From Fulvivirga maritima (GTDB lineage: Bacteria > Bacteroidota > Bacteroidia > Cytophagales > Cyclobacteriaceae), in contig NZ_CP089980.1 in assembly GCF_021389955.1 (NCBI RefSeq), forward strand, positions 805,501-869,500: 64,000 nt of DNA. Direction: 5' to 3'. Positions 46,333-56,605 of the stretch are shown one piece after another. The position numbers and the translations under genes were made by a program. The first letter of the stretch is position 1; the number at the start of each line of letters is the position of its first letter. Under the pieces are notes generated by a model. That model searched no databases. It was not told the DNA's origin and saw only the letters and a list, made by a program, of their open reading frames with translations.

Positions 46333-47499
46333 TCAATAATCCCTCACTTCATCAAACCATCCCATTGCTTTTTTGGCATCTATTTCAAGGCTTGGCACTT
46401 GCCTTAATTGGTTTATTGCTTCTGCTATATCTTCTCTTTCAGAGGTTTCTATTTGAGGCAATTCATTAAAGGTTTTTGCGAATTCAATTAACAAAGTCTT
46501 TACCTCCTCCACCACTTTAGCCTTTCCTAACTTCTTCACTGTCGACTTATAGACCTTTACAGCTAATTTGGCATTTTTACCCTCCCAGGCAGTAAACGGG
46601 ATCCCATATTCTGTGGTAAACCATATTTGCTTTCTTAGCTGAGATACGCTCGAATATTGCATTTCTCTTTCCTTAGACAATTTATTGAGTTCCTTTCTTA
46701 GCACTTTCCCTCTACCTTCTTCAATATTCCAGCCAATGAAGCTTTTCAAAAACTTCCAGGTATTTAACTCCGGCAGATCACTTAAATCAGGAACATAGCG
46801 GAGTGATAAACTTTCCAGATTAGGCAACTTGCTAAGCACATGTAGATTGGTCATGTTTCCTGATAAACTCAAACTCTTCAGGTACTCAAACTGTAATAGT
46901 TGCTCACAATCAAAAGATTGACCTACTGGTTTTACTGTTACATGAATGGATGACGACTTTTTGAAAGCCGGAAACTCAGGCAAACGATAACTCGCGTCGC
47001 TTTCTTCAATAGCTGGATTGAAATGTATATTTTCAAGCGAACCTGCCTTTTCAATGTCAAGGTTTTTCAGATTACCATCAAGCACTAATGTGGTTATTCC
47101 ACTGCCAATTTTCAACTTTATTGGGTGCTCCTCCGCTATAATGGTAAGCTGATTAATATTGGAATTTTCAAAGTCAACCGAAACCTGCTTAAAAGGTTTC
47201 CATGTAAAATATTCTATCTTCCTTTTTTCGGACCAGAAGCTAAAACCAGAATCATTTCCATAATAATAAAACCATCGGGGCCAGTCTCCATTAGGATACA
47301 GATGAGCATTTTGCTGGCCGTGCGGCGTGTATAAATTATTAAAGCAATCCCAGTTGATATTTTGATGCTCACCAACTATAACATCAAAGTCTAATTTATC
47401 TTTAAGATGCTCAGGTCCCAACGACAAGCTCCCTTGGCCCGCCTCCCTTTTTATAGCATGACTGTCTTTATCCGTTAAAGAAATTATTAGTTCTTCCAT
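46333..47499 (-). CDS. Leucine-rich-repeat-like protein, unknown function
   Basis: Cytosolic-looking protein of 388 aa without signal peptide. The middle has leucine-rich-repeat-like segments (LEYLKSLSLSGNMTNLHVLSKLPNLESLSLRYVPDLSDLPELNTWKFL is the clearest stretch, in pieces). The N-terminal half has aromatic, globular character (WPRWFYYYGNDSGFSFWSEKR) and the C-terminal part is helical and charged. No specific family is recognised. It lies 53 bp upstream of the serine hydrolase gene's stop, on the same strand. Protein-protein interaction is the only role that can be suggested. Confidence 0.65.
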   Translation of the reverse strand: MEELIISLTDKDSHAIKREAGQGSLSLGPEHLKDKLDFDVIVGEHQNINWDCFNNLYTPHGQQNAHLYPNGDWPRWFYYYGNDSGFSFWSEKRKIEYFTWKPFKQVSVDFENSNINQLTIIAEEHPIKLKIGSGITTLVLDGNLKNLDIEKAGSLENIHFNPAIEESDASYRLPEFPAFKKSSSIHVTVKPVGQSFDCEQLLQFEYLKSLSLSGNMTNLHVLSKLPNLESLSLRYVPDLSDLPELNTWKFLKSFIGWNIEEGRGKVLRKELNKLSKEREMQYSSVSQLRKQIWFTTEYGIPFTAWEGKNAKLAVKVYKSTVKKLGKAKVVEEVKTLLIEFAKTFNELPQIETSEREDIAEAINQLRQVPSLEIDAKKAMGWFDEVRDY

Positions 47500-47552
47500 T
47501 TTTTAAGAATGCTGTCTGTTATAAGAAAATCAATTAACTGCCTCTATCCATT

Positions 47553-49001
47553 TTACCACCCAAAGGCAGAAATTTGATTACTCTCATTGAATTGCAAATC
47601 AAAACACGGAGTTAAATCAACCACCTCACCACTTTTCGATTGTAAAATAATATCATAACTCATGTCTCCATATTCCAAAATATGCTTCAATTGATATCCG
47701 GGAAACTCATGTTTCATATCTTTTACCCACATTTTAAACCGTCGTTCTCTTTCTTTACTGGCAAGATGCTGGGTGATAAAAGCATCAATATCTTCATCAT
47801 CAGCCAAAACCAGTTTTACGAAATGCTGTATGATTTCCAGCTGTTTATGGGCGGTATCAGCATTGCTATGTTTAATACTTTTCATTTTGGGCACTATGGG
47901 GGTATAGTTTTCATTAAATAGTAATTGTTCTATTTCCCATGCCACCATTTGAGTATCATACCTTAACTCATTCGTCATGTATATAATTACTGCATTCTCT
48001 TCCGGCATTTGTATAAAATCAGCATAAAAAACGCCATTTGATCCGTTATGAGCTATGATTTTTGTATTCCTATCACTATTTAATATATTCCATCCATAAG
48101 CATAATGAGAATCGCCAGCTTCATTTTCTTTAACATGAGGAAAAGTGAGTTGCTCAAATGATTTTTGAGAAATGATTTTATATTCTACGAGTGCCTTATA
48201 CCATTTATACAAATCAGAAGGGTTAGAAAGAATACCCCCATTTCCTTTTAAATGCCAAGATATTTGACTTGAATCGGCCTTCCATTTTATAAGGTGAGTA
48301 CCCCAATCTTCTCCACATTTATAGCCATGGGCTATTTGGGTAGAATCCCAATTCGGAATAAGATACCCTGTACTTTTCATTCCTGCCTTTTGAAAAAGAT
48401 TTTTCTGCAAATAGGCTTCATAATCCATTTGAGTTACCGCTTCAATAATCATAGCCAAAAGGCTGTAACCCACATTAGAATAGCTGTACTGACTGCCCGG
48501 GATAAAGTCTAACGGTGATGCATAAACCTGACCTAAAAACTCCGCTTTTGAAATAGGCACAAAATCCACTCCATACCCAAGATTCCCGACGATGCCTGAC
48601 GTATGAGTCAATAATTGATGAATAGTAATGCTCTGTTTATCCGCTGGTGTATCAGAGAAAAACTTAGAAATAGAATCACTTACCGACAATTTACCTTCTT
48701 CCTGCAAGCTTAGTACAGCAGCGGCTGTAAACTGCTTGGTTAATGATCCTGTTGTGAAAATGGTTTTTTCAGTTACAGGAAGTTTCTCTGTCTTGTCTCT
48801 TAATCCAACACCGCCAGAGTATAACACCTGATCATCTTTAGCTACTAAAATGCTTGCCGAAGGTCCATTATCATCACAGTCAGTAATATATGCTTTGAGC
48901 CGTTCACCCAAGGAATTTTCCTTTGCTATTGGCTTGGTTTTATTTTTACACGAAAGACAAACCGTTAAAATGATTGCTATTATAGAAATGTAATTTTTCA
49001 T
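47553..49001 (-). CDS. Serine hydrolase lipoprotein (class C beta-lactamase family)
   Basis: Penicillin-binding-protein/beta-lactamase-fold hydrolase, about 482 aa. The ATG at 49001 is chosen because it directly precedes a signal peptide with lipobox (VCLSCKN). Catalytic motifs are visible: Ser86-x-x-Lys in TGSLTKQF, the Tyr-x-Asn motif in YSYSNVGYS, and HNGSNG for the third motif. A ~120-residue C-terminal extension lacks recognisable motifs. Such proteins in Bacteroidota are often D-aminopeptidases, esterases or peptidoglycan hydrolases rather than resistance enzymes. No operon partner gives a further hint. Confidence 0.88.
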   Translation of the reverse strand: MKNYISIIAIILTVCLSCKNKTKPIAKENSLGERLKAYITDCDDNGPSASILVAKDDQVLYSGGVGLRDKTEKLPVTEKTIFTTGSLTKQFTAAAVLSLQEEGKLSVSDSISKFFSDTPADKQSITIHQLLTHTSGIVGNLGYGVDFVPISKAEFLGQVYASPLDFIPGSQYSYSNVGYSLLAMIIEAVTQMDYEAYLQKNLFQKAGMKSTGYLIPNWDSTQIAHGYKCGEDWGTHLIKWKADSSQISWHLKGNGGILSNPSDLYKWYKALVEYKIISQKSFEQLTFPHVKENEAGDSHYAYGWNILNSDRNTKIIAHNGSNGVFYADFIQMPEENAVIIYMTNELRYDTQMVAWEIEQLLFNENYTPIVPKMKSIKHSNADTAHKQLEIIQHFVKLVLADDEDIDAFITQHLASKERERRFKMWVKDMKHEFPGYQLKHILEYGDMSYDIILQSKSGEVVDLTPCFDLQFNESNQISAFGW

Positions 49002-49194
49002 TGCTGGTTTATACTGTGATGCTTTGATTAACGTCAACACCTAATCACCACAGTAAATGGCGCTTTAAATACAGTTTTTCAAGCTAAACTACTGAATTTT
49101 ACTTTTAGAGCTGTCATTGCTAAGAGGACGTAATTGATTTTCTTTTTCTTAAGACCTCAATCTATCAAATCAAATAATCTAATAGGTATCCATA

Positions 49195-52100
49195 TTATTC
49201 AACGATAAACTTCAATACACTTTCTGCTTTCCCATTAACAGTAAGCTTAGCGTAATAAATGCCTGCAGGGGTTTGTTCTGCACCTTTCCATTCATACCTG
49301 CTGGTGTCTGTCTCCACCTTAATGGTTCCGCACTTCTTACCGTGAGTGTTGTATACTTCTATTATTCCGTCATTGAAGTGTGCATCAGAAAGCATAAATG
49401 TGACACTAGTAGATGAAGGGTTGGGATACACCGTCAAAAGCTGTACCGCATCTCTTCCTTCTACACCAGTAATATGATAAGCCTGATAGTCTTCATTACT
49501 TAAATTGGCAGTAAGCTGCTCATAAGTCCTACTTGTTGGCTCAAAGCTAAATCCATCTAATTCAGGAGTTAAAGTACCATTCCAATCATAAGGTACTTCT
49601 ACGGAATAATAGCCGACATCATCGGTATAAATTTCATTAGTGAAGCCATTAATTAACACTTCTCCTAAACCAGATTCGGCAGTAGATATAACACCCGAAA
49701 TAGTATAACTGCCAATATACTCCGCTTGATAATCCTGATCCTGTAGTGATGACTGAAGGTTATTATATTCTTGTGACTCTGGAGAGAAAAGGTAATCTTC
49801 TTTAACAGGTATAACTTCGCCACTCCAACCCTCTAAAACATGTGCTTCATAATACCCGGCAGCCGAAGTAAACACTGGCTCATCAAACCCTTGCAGTTCT
49901 ACATTCTCTAAAGGCTGATCAGCTACATCAGTAATCATTCCTGATATCGCTATACCTTCTTTGATAATGTAATTGACAGTTGTGGAACTGCTTCGATTAT
50001 AGTTAGTTTTTTCGTATACATAAACTTCTAACTGAGCAGTGTAAGAACTGTCCTCATACATAGGCTGAACTTCCAGCAGGCTATCGGATAAATTAACCTT
50101 CAATACATTTGAGCGACTAATTTGCCAGGTTAATAAATTATTACTCAAATAATCATCCGAACTATATTCACTTAAATTTAATGTGGAAAATGATCTGGCT
50201 CCTCTACTTATCAACTGATCTGTTATATCCTCTATTTCTGGATTTCTATTGGGAGGGTTAATTTCTCCCATCAGAGTCACTGACTTTTGAATAACTCCTC
50301 CCTCTGGATCCATCACTTGTAGGGTTATGGTTACGCTGGTATCCTGATTAGCTAAAACATTAGCATCAAGTGTAATTCCGTCAGGGCGAATAATCGGCTG
50401 GACATATACTTTGCCTGGTATTACTTCTCCATTTAGCGAATCTGCCTCCAATACTCTATAAGTTAATCGGTCGTAATCTGTAAAATCATCGGTAACAAAA
50501 TATTTCAAATACGTAATACTGGTAAAATAATAAAATGCATTACAACCGGTAGTTCCAGGCGTACAAGGAGGTTCTGCATCTTGGGCAAGATTCATATAAA
50601 TTGTATCCATACTTACCTCTGGATTAGCATTTTCATCAGATAACATTTCAATAGTGAGTTGAGCAATAGCCACATTTCCTCCTTCATCTTCAACCTCCAC
50701 AGTGAGCGTATCTTTTCCATAACCATTTACGGTTTTAGGTAAAACAAATTTGGCATAACTACGACTGTATAAAGTGTCTGGTTTAAGTATAAAATGCTCA
50801 GTTTCTTCTGGAAAGCGAAACTCCAATTCATTGATAGGAGTGAAATCATCCTTTGCGGCAATATTCAGATAGGCTCTTCCTCCCTCCCTAAATATCAGAT
50901 CTTGATAAGTTAATTCTGGAGCATTATCATTTCCTAATACCCTTACTACATTGCTCCTCAAGCTTAAATTAGGTAAAGAAGGGTTCTTAATAATGCAGTA
51001 ATAAATGCCAGCGTGGGCAGAAGCATCATAACTAGAGATATGTATACTGTCTTCAGTAGAATATTTTGTTGCTCCTGTCAGAGCAATATTATCAGCTCTA
51101 TACCACTGATAAGTATTTCCTGATGCGGGTATATAATTATCAATAAAAACATCCAACACCTCTCCTGCTCTGGGTTCTAAGGTTCTATAGGTGCCAATAT
51201 ATTGTTGTGGTTGAAACTCAATGTAAGAAGGGTTAAACTGTCCGTAAAAATTTATAATATCTCGAAAGGTGTATCGATTATTAGTAATTAAAAGACGCTC
51301 GGTGATATTATTATCTATTACCTCCAGCTCCCCGGAAAGATTATTATCACTTACATCTAAACGTAGTCTGTTTATTCTAAAAACATCTTCCGGAATTTCT
51401 CCCTCCATTTGATTCTTATTCGCTGTAATCTGTCTAAGACCTCGCAGCCCAACGATGCTTTCCGGAAATTCGGTAAGTTTATTTTCAGAAATATCTATCT
51501 GAATTAGATTGGTTAAATTTGACATATCCGCAGGAAGAGCAGAAAGTTGATTTCTGTTTACATCTAATCGCTCAAGCTTTGTGAGATTATTGATAGATGA
51601 AGGCAAGTCTGTAAGTTGATTATTGGATAATACCAATTGATCTAAATTTGATAAGTTACCTACAGATTCAGGCAATGAAATTAGTCCATTAGCCTGTAAA
51701 TATAACTTTTGTAACTGTTGTAATTCATCGATTGAAGAAGGGAGTCCCGTAATGGAATTGTAAGATAGACGCAAATCAATTAATGATTCTAATTCTAATA
51801 TAGATGCTGGAAATTGCTCTAAATGAATATTTTGGCTAAGACTTAATACCTTCAGATTGATCAAATCTGAGAGATCTGGAAGATCAGCAAATTCATTATT
51901 ACCAAGTAATAGTATCTCTAATTGTTCTAACTCATTAATAAAATCTGGCAAAGTTTCAATGCTATTATAACCAAGACTCAAACTTTTCAGATCCTCTAGG
52001 TCAGTCATCTCTTCGGGTAAATATTTTAGATTAAAATGGGAAACACCTAAACTTACCAACGAATCCATAGCGCTCAAAACTTGTATGGCGGCAGGAAGAC

Positions 52101-52359
52101 TATCTGTTGTAAAGTGAGGATTAAACCAGTCACCTGAAAGTGTAACCCCATATACCTTCCCAGAATTATAATCATATGAAACTCCGGTCCACTCTCGAAC
52201 ATTTTTTGTGGTATTCCAAAAAGCCGGCCATCCCGAATCCATCATTTGCTGATGAAAATTGAGTAATACTAAGCTATCTGGCTTATAAGCAGGAGTTTGT
52301 GCTTCTGCCGCTTTCAAAAATAGCCCACAGAAGCAAAGGGTTAAAAAATACTTTACCAT
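49195..52359 (-). CDS. Large T9SS-secreted leucine-rich-repeat protein
   Basis: Exported protein of about 1054 aa; ATG 52359 is preferred over the GTG one codon upstream. The signal peptide ends near AEAQ. Residues ~100-370 hold about ten leucine-rich repeats of the LxxLxxLxLxxNxLxxLP type. An Ig-like domain follows (NTYQWYRADNIALTG, HAGIYYCIIKNPSL), then cadherin-like segments. Two similar ~70-residue transthyretin-like repeats come next (GMITDVADQPLENVELQGF and GVISTAESGLGEVLINGF, each ending in LQSSLQDQDYQAEY or LTANLSNEDYQAYH). A T9SS sorting domain closes it (LTVYPNPSSTSVTF). A surface adhesion or recognition role is likely. It is monocistronic. Confidence 0.87.
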   Translation of the reverse strand: MVKYFLTLCFCGLFLKAAEAQTPAYKPDSLVLLNFHQQMMDSGWPAFWNTTKNVREWTGVSYDYNSGKVYGVTLSGDWFNPHFTTDSLPAAIQVLSAMDSLVSLGVSHFNLKYLPEEMTDLEDLKSLSLGYNSIETLPDFINELEQLEILLLGNNEFADLPDLSDLINLKVLSLSQNIHLEQFPASILELESLIDLRLSYNSITGLPSSIDELQQLQKLYLQANGLISLPESVGNLSNLDQLVLSNNQLTDLPSSINNLTKLERLDVNRNQLSALPADMSNLTNLIQIDISENKLTEFPESIVGLRGLRQITANKNQMEGEIPEDVFRINRLRLDVSDNNLSGELEVIDNNITERLLITNNRYTFRDIINFYGQFNPSYIEFQPQQYIGTYRTLEPRAGEVLDVFIDNYIPASGNTYQWYRADNIALTGATKYSTEDSIHISSYDASAHAGIYYCIIKNPSLPNLSLRSNVVRVLGNDNAPELTYQDLIFREGGRAYLNIAAKDDFTPINELEFRFPEETEHFILKPDTLYSRSYAKFVLPKTVNGYGKDTLTVEVEDEGGNVAIAQLTIEMLSDENANPEVSMDTIYMNLAQDAEPPCTPGTTGCNAFYYFTSITYLKYFVTDDFTDYDRLTYRVLEADSLNGEVIPGKVYVQPIIRPDGITLDANVLANQDTSVTITLQVMDPEGGVIQKSVTLMGEINPPNRNPEIEDITDQLISRGARSFSTLNLSEYSSDDYLSNNLLTWQISRSNVLKVNLSDSLLEVQPMYEDSSYTAQLEVYVYEKTNYNRSSSTTVNYIIKEGIAISGMITDVADQPLENVELQGFDEPVFTSAAGYYEAHVLEGWSGEVIPVKEDYLFSPESQEYNNLQSSLQDQDYQAEYIGSYTISGVISTAESGLGEVLINGFTNEIYTDDVGYYSVEVPYDWNGTLTPELDGFSFEPTSRTYEQLTANLSNEDYQAYHITGVEGRDAVQLLTVYPNPSSTSVTFMLSDAHFNDGIIEVYNTHGKKCGTIKVETDTSRYEWKGAEQTPAGIYYAKLTVNGKAESVLKFIVE

Positions 52360-52483
52360 CACCTTAAAGCAAGTAATTAAAAAATTATTGCTTTAAGTAA
52401 GTATAAATGACTCAAAACTCAAAATATATATACAATATATTTATTTAACCCTATTAAAATTAGTTCAAGTATTTCATACAAGG

Positions 52484-53038
52484 CTACAACTCCCTCACCA
52501 CTTTACAAGGCGAGCCCACCGCCAAGGTATTAGCAGGTATACTCTTGGCTACCAGGCTGCCAGCGCCTATGGTGCAGCCATCACCTATGGAAACACCGGG
52601 TAGCAGAATACAATTACCGCCAATCCAAACATCATTGCCAATGGTGATAGGCTTAGCAAAGCCAATATGCTTTTTACGCTCCTCTGTATCTATGGGGTGG
52701 CACGCTGTATATATTTGTACGTTGGGAGCTATAAACACATTATCTCCTATAGTTACAGGGCAGCAATCTAAAAGTGTGAAATTATAATTGATAAAAACAT
52801 TATCTCCTAACACTGTATTTACACCGTAATCTATGCGCATAGGTTTCTCTATATGCACCCCCTGCCCCATTACACCAAAAATCTGACGCTGAACATTTTC
52901 CTTCTCCTCCACAGCTCTGGGAGCCAAACCATTAAAAACATCTACCAACTCTCTGGTTCTATACCTTATCTCCACCAGCTCAGGATCGTTTATGAAGTAC
53001 TTTTCTCCGGCCAGCATTTTCTCTCTTTCAGTTTTCAT
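52484..53038 (-). CDS. Maltose/sugar O-acetyltransferase (left-handed beta-helix)
   Basis: Acetyl-CoA-dependent O-acetyltransferase, 184 aa, close to the usual Maa/LacA length. The N-terminal mac domain (MKTEREKMLAGEKYFINDPELVEIR) is followed by hexapeptide repeats (VHIEKPMRIDYGVN, DNVFINYNFTLLDCCPVTIGDNVFIAPNVQIYTA). The catalytic His is in TACHPID, and the family C-terminal coil is IGNDVWIGGNCILLPGVSIGDG. Start ATG 53038 is used rather than an in-frame TTG. It acetylates maltose, galactosides or related sugars in the cytosol. It is divergent from the cupin genes. Confidence 0.92.
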   Translation of the reverse strand: MKTEREKMLAGEKYFINDPELVEIRYRTRELVDVFNGLAPRAVEEKENVQRQIFGVMGQGVHIEKPMRIDYGVNTVLGDNVFINYNFTLLDCCPVTIGDNVFIAPNVQIYTACHPIDTEERKKHIGFAKPITIGNDVWIGGNCILLPGVSIGDGCTIGAGSLVAKSIPANTLAVGSPCKVVREL

Positions 53039-53327
53039 CTGCAAAATATTATAAGTGTAGTGATTACATTTATAAATGTATCCAAAACCATTTAATCTTA
53101 CAGCCTTCCTTCCCGATTTTTAGTATCTCAGTTTATTAAGAATACATAAACTTAATCCTTCATGCCAGAAAATCAGTAGATTACACCCCTACGCATCAAA
53201 AGTAAAGTTCTACCGCCAAGGGTTTGAATTCTGTAATTATTGGTTTGAAAGTCATACTAACCGATGCTCCCTCTAAGCGTTTCATTAATATAGGTTTCAT
53301 AAGGCAAATCCATTTTAACCTTTAATT

Positions 53328-53858
53328 ATGATTACGAAAAAACTTACATTACTAGTTGTTGTTCTGGCTTTTGGCCTACACTCATGCACTCCAAGCCAGC
53401 CTGAGTCTGACAGCTCCGCCCAGACAGAACTTACCGAAGCAGAAGCGAGTGCAGACAATAAAGAATTAGACTTTATCTTCCCGAAAGGGCAAAAAGGACC
53501 TGATAAAAACTTTACAGGCAATGCCTATAACTACGGTCTTGTGTCTATGGATTCTACTTACACTACACTAGTAGGTAATGTATACTTTGAGCCAGGGGCA
53601 AGAAGTAACTGGCACACCCACCCAGGCGGACAAATACTTATCATTACTGACGGCCAGGGATATCATCAGATAGAAGGTGAACCTATTCAGATTTTAAAGA
53701 AAGGTGATGTTGCCAAGTGCCCTCCTAACACCAGACACTGGCATGGAGCCAGCCCTGAAGTAGGCATGCAGCAAATGTATATTGTTCCTAACACAGAAAA
53801 AGGAGTAGTAGACTGGATGGAAGCCGTTACTGACGAGCAATACAACAGCAAAAAATAA
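53328..53858 (+). CDS. Cupin-domain lipoprotein
   Basis: 176 aa, lipoprotein by signal peptide and lipobox (LHSCTPS, Cys20), with a Ser/Glu-rich linker before a cupin barrel. Metal-binding motifs are NWHTHPGGQILIITDG (two His plus a Gln at the usual Glu site) and NTRHWHGASP. The cupin is clearly homologous to that of the next gene (FEPGARSNWHTHPGGQ versus [28 protein letters not shown] versus [12 protein letters not shown]). The pair therefore arose by duplication, with this copy exported and the other cytosolic. Function is unknown; decarboxylase- or quercetinase-like chemistry is possible. Confidence 0.8.
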   Translation: MITKKLTLLVVVLAFGLHSCTPSQPESDSSAQTELTEAEASADNKELDFIFPKGQKGPDKNFTGNAYNYGLVSMDSTYTTLVGNVYFEPGARSNWHTHPGGQILIITDGQGYHQIEGEPIQILKKGDVAKCPPNTRHWHGASPEVGMQQMYIVPNTEKGVVDWMEAVTDEQYNSKK

Positions 53859-53931
53859 GAATTACAAGATATCACTGTCGCCTGCCCCGCTAGTGGCAGT
53901 GATTTTATTATAGATTTAAAATAATACAAAT

Positions 53932-54330
53932 ATGGAAATCACTAAAAACGGAAGCCAAAAATCTGTACAAGGCCCAGAAGACTGGTTTACAGGTAGCGTG
54001 AGAATTGACCCTTTATTTGGTCAAAAAGAAAATGTAACTAAAGGTGCTGCTTCATTAGTAACCTTTGAGCCAGGAGCAAGAACAGCATGGCATACTCACC
54101 CTGCTGGTCAAACGCTTATAGTAGAATCTGGCTTAGGCTGGGTACAGAAAGAAGGCGGACCGATAGAAGAAATTCGTCCGGGAGACATTGTATGGTTTGC
54201 ACCTAATGAAAAGCACTGGCATGGAGCCTCTCCTGAGAAAGCTATGAGCCACATAGCTGTGCAGGAAGAAGTAGATGGTGAAGTAGTTACCTGGATGGAA
54301 AAAGTATCTGACGAACAATATTCAAAATAA
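53932..54330 (+). CDS. Cytosolic cupin protein
   Basis: 132 aa without signal peptide: a single cupin barrel with [16 protein letters not shown] and KHWHGASP metal-site motifs. It is a paralogue of the lipoprotein cupin 73 bp upstream. Proteins of this kind are often annotated as carboxymuconolactone-decarboxylase-associated or (R)-mandelonitrile-lyase-like cupins. The next gene, a tautomerase, starts 4 bp after its stop, so the two are translated together. A shared small-molecule pathway is inferred. Confidence 0.85.
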   Translation: MEITKNGSQKSVQGPEDWFTGSVRIDPLFGQKENVTKGAASLVTFEPGARTAWHTHPAGQTLIVESGLGWVQKEGGPIEEIRPGDIVWFAPNEKHWHGASPEKAMSHIAVQEEVDGEVVTWMEKVSDEQYSK

Positions 54331-54334
54331 CAAA

Positions 54335-54562
54335 ATGCCGCATATTCAAGTAAAAGTGTTGGAAGGAAAAACCGAGGAAGAGAAGAATAAGCTGGCTCAG
54401 GAGCTGGTAAAAGCAGCTCAAAAGGTAATAGACCTGGGAGATGATTCTTTCTCTGTTTCCATTGAAGATTTCACATCTGATGAATGGAAAAACGAGGTTT
54501 ATCCTAACCACATCATGAAAAGAAAAGACATTCTCTACAAAGAACCAGGTTACGAAATGTAA
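54335..54562 (+). CDS. 4-oxalocrotonate tautomerase family protein
   Basis: 75 aa, the usual size of 4-OT enzymes. After Met removal the catalytic Pro1 is exposed (MPHIQVKVLEGKTEEEKNKLAQELVKA). The C-terminal part (SFSVSIEDFTSDEWKNEVY) resembles the family core but is longer and ends in KEPGYEM. It probably catalyses keto-enol tautomerisation or a related reaction in the cytosol. It is the last gene of the cupin-cupin-tautomerase operon, followed by a strong terminator. Confidence 0.88.
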   Translation: MPHIQVKVLEGKTEEEKNKLAQELVKAAQKVIDLGDDSFSVSIEDFTSDEWKNEVYPNHIMKRKDILYKEPGYEM

Positions 54563-54592
54563 TCTCTTTCTTAGTACAGAATATATAAATCC

Positions 54593-54638
54593 AAATAAAT
54601 AAGCCAGAACAGCATTATGCGTTCTGGCTTATTTATTT
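54593..54638 (+). terminator. Rho-independent terminator of the cupin/tautomerase operon
   Basis: Perfect arms AAATAAATAAGCCAGAAC / GTTCTGGCTTATTTATTT around a 10-nt loop, T-rich at the end. Likely bidirectional. Confidence 0.88.
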
Positions 54639-54841
54639 TATCTGTGAGCCATTTGAGTAAAATCAACCGTCTCCAAAATAAGGAAAAAAGAGGTTACTGT
54701 TTATCTTTAATTTCTAACTGTCGAGTAAACAGAAAATCCTTCTAACTAAAAGGCTCTCTTGTTGCTTTCAGTTCCTACTGCTTTGATAGCTAAAATACCA
54801 ATTAGATTTTCAGCTGCAAGCAGAGCTATTTTTATGATAAT

Positions 54842-55423
54842 TTAATTACAATTGAGATCATAATAATCAAGAGCATCTTCTATCTCATGATCCCTTTTTA
54901 TACGATTTTGAGTGTTAACATAGGCAGCAAACATCTGACACTCCTCAGCAAGTTCTTTAATCCCCCTTTTTCTATCTAAGAATTTAAGCTTACCTCCCTC
55001 CTCTATGAAATAAGAGACTGAGGCTACTTTATTAGCAGAACTCTGTGGTCCATTCATTCCATATATCATAGTTCTACTGTATGTATATGATTTAAAAAAA
55101 CTCTTTTTCCCTTTAGTAAGATAGAAGCCGATATAATATGAATTGTTATTATTCAACACCACATACTTTGATCCATCTCTTAAATAAATTTTCCTAACCT
55201 CCGACTTAGGCAGTTTTGTTTTCACTCCATTTAGCCTACCTTTTATAAAAGGCTTGTCATCAGAAGGAAAAATATTTTGACCACGATATAACCGCAGGGT
55301 GGTTACAAATTCAATAGTGTCACCAGAGGTTTTAATAATTTTTACCGGTTCGGTACTTTGACAAAAGACTCGCGAAGAGCCAATGCAAATGAGAGCTAAT
55401 AATAAGGTTAATTTTTGATGCAT
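54842..55423 (-). CDS. Secreted protein of unknown function
   Basis: About 193 aa. ATG 55423 (MHQKLTLLLALICIGSSRVFCQ) gives an N-terminal signal peptide and is preferred to an upstream in-frame start at 55459. The mature part begins with VKIIKTSGDTIEFVTTLRLYRG, has a SEVRKIYLRDGSKYVVL beta-hairpin-like segment and ends in a charged helix with a terminal YYDLNC. No catalytic motif or family is recognised. The gene stands alone between the tautomerase terminator and the nested IS elements. Confidence 0.6.
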   Translation of the reverse strand: MHQKLTLLLALICIGSSRVFCQSTEPVKIIKTSGDTIEFVTTLRLYRGQNIFPSDDKPFIKGRLNGVKTKLPKSEVRKIYLRDGSKYVVLNNNNSYYIGFYLTKGKKSFFKSYTYSRTMIYGMNGPQSSANKVASVSYFIEEGGKLKFLDRKRGIKELAEECQMFAAYVNTQNRIKRDHEIEDALDYYDLNCN

Positions 55424-56605
55424 GTCTATAACTGTTAAAAGTGAACATATAAACAGCACATTCCCTATAATTCTATTTTACTCCTGCTTGCACAAAACAA
55501 GAATAAATAGCTATCAATCTAAATTACACAACAATATAACTATTATATATTATTTATTTTATATATTAAAGTGATTATATCTTAATTAATAAACACTAGT
55601 GTCCGAGAAAAAGATAGGGGCCTCTGAATAATTTCAAGAGTGCCCCATAATGTGTATTTTCGGTTTACCACAACAAAAAATCACACATGAGTAAAAATAC
55701 ATATTTCTACGGACAGCCAATCTTTTCTCAACTATTATCGCTGATAGATAAATCGGTGTTAAATCAAATAATATCAAAATACCAATCTGACAGATATTAC
55801 AAGAAATTGAATACTTGGCATCACCTAGTAAGCATGTTATACTGCTGTTTCAGTGGGGCAAGTGCTCTCAGAGAGCTTACTACGGGGCTTTTGGCCTGCC
55901 AAAACAAGCTGATCCACTTAGGTATTCAATTTATACCCAGACGTTCCACTTTATCAGATAGCAACAAAAAACGCAGTAGTATAGTCTTTGCAGACATTTA
56001 CATGAAATTGTTTAAAAAGTATCGGCACCTTTTGCCGGACAGCCGCTTGAGAATGGAAGTTCTCAATAAACTTTATATTGTTGATTCAACGATTATTAGT
56101 CTGTTTAAAGATATTCTCAAGGTAGCAGGACGCCCTAGAAAAGATGGCAAAAGCAAGGGAGGCATTAAAGCTCATGTAATGATTCATGCGGCAGAATTAA
56201 TGCCATGTTTAGTACGGTTGACCAAGGGAAGTCAGCATGATCATACATTTTTAAAGCAATTACAACTCCCAGAAGGATCCTATGTGGTGATGGATAAAGG
56301 GTATATCGATTATAGACAATACACACAGTGGAGTCATCAAGGGATATTTTACATTACCAGAATGAAGGAAAATGCCAGATATCAATCAATAGATGAGCTA
56401 GAATTGCCTGAAGATAAAGACTTTTGTGTACTTAAGGATGAAAAAGTTGTTATCAGTTTCAAGACTGATGGACAAGTGCAAGAGCTTCAAAATAGAAGAA
56501 TAGCCTATTATGATGACCTCAATAATAAATTATTAGTGTTTATGACCAATAATATGGAGTTGGAAGCAGCCACAATAGCGGGAGTGTTAGCTCATCTCTG
56601 TCTGC

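Noticed and set aside
47553-49001. Antibiotic-resistance beta-lactamase
   Set aside because: The family is broad, and the lipoprotein form with a long C-terminal extension fits esterase or peptidase-type members at least as well.
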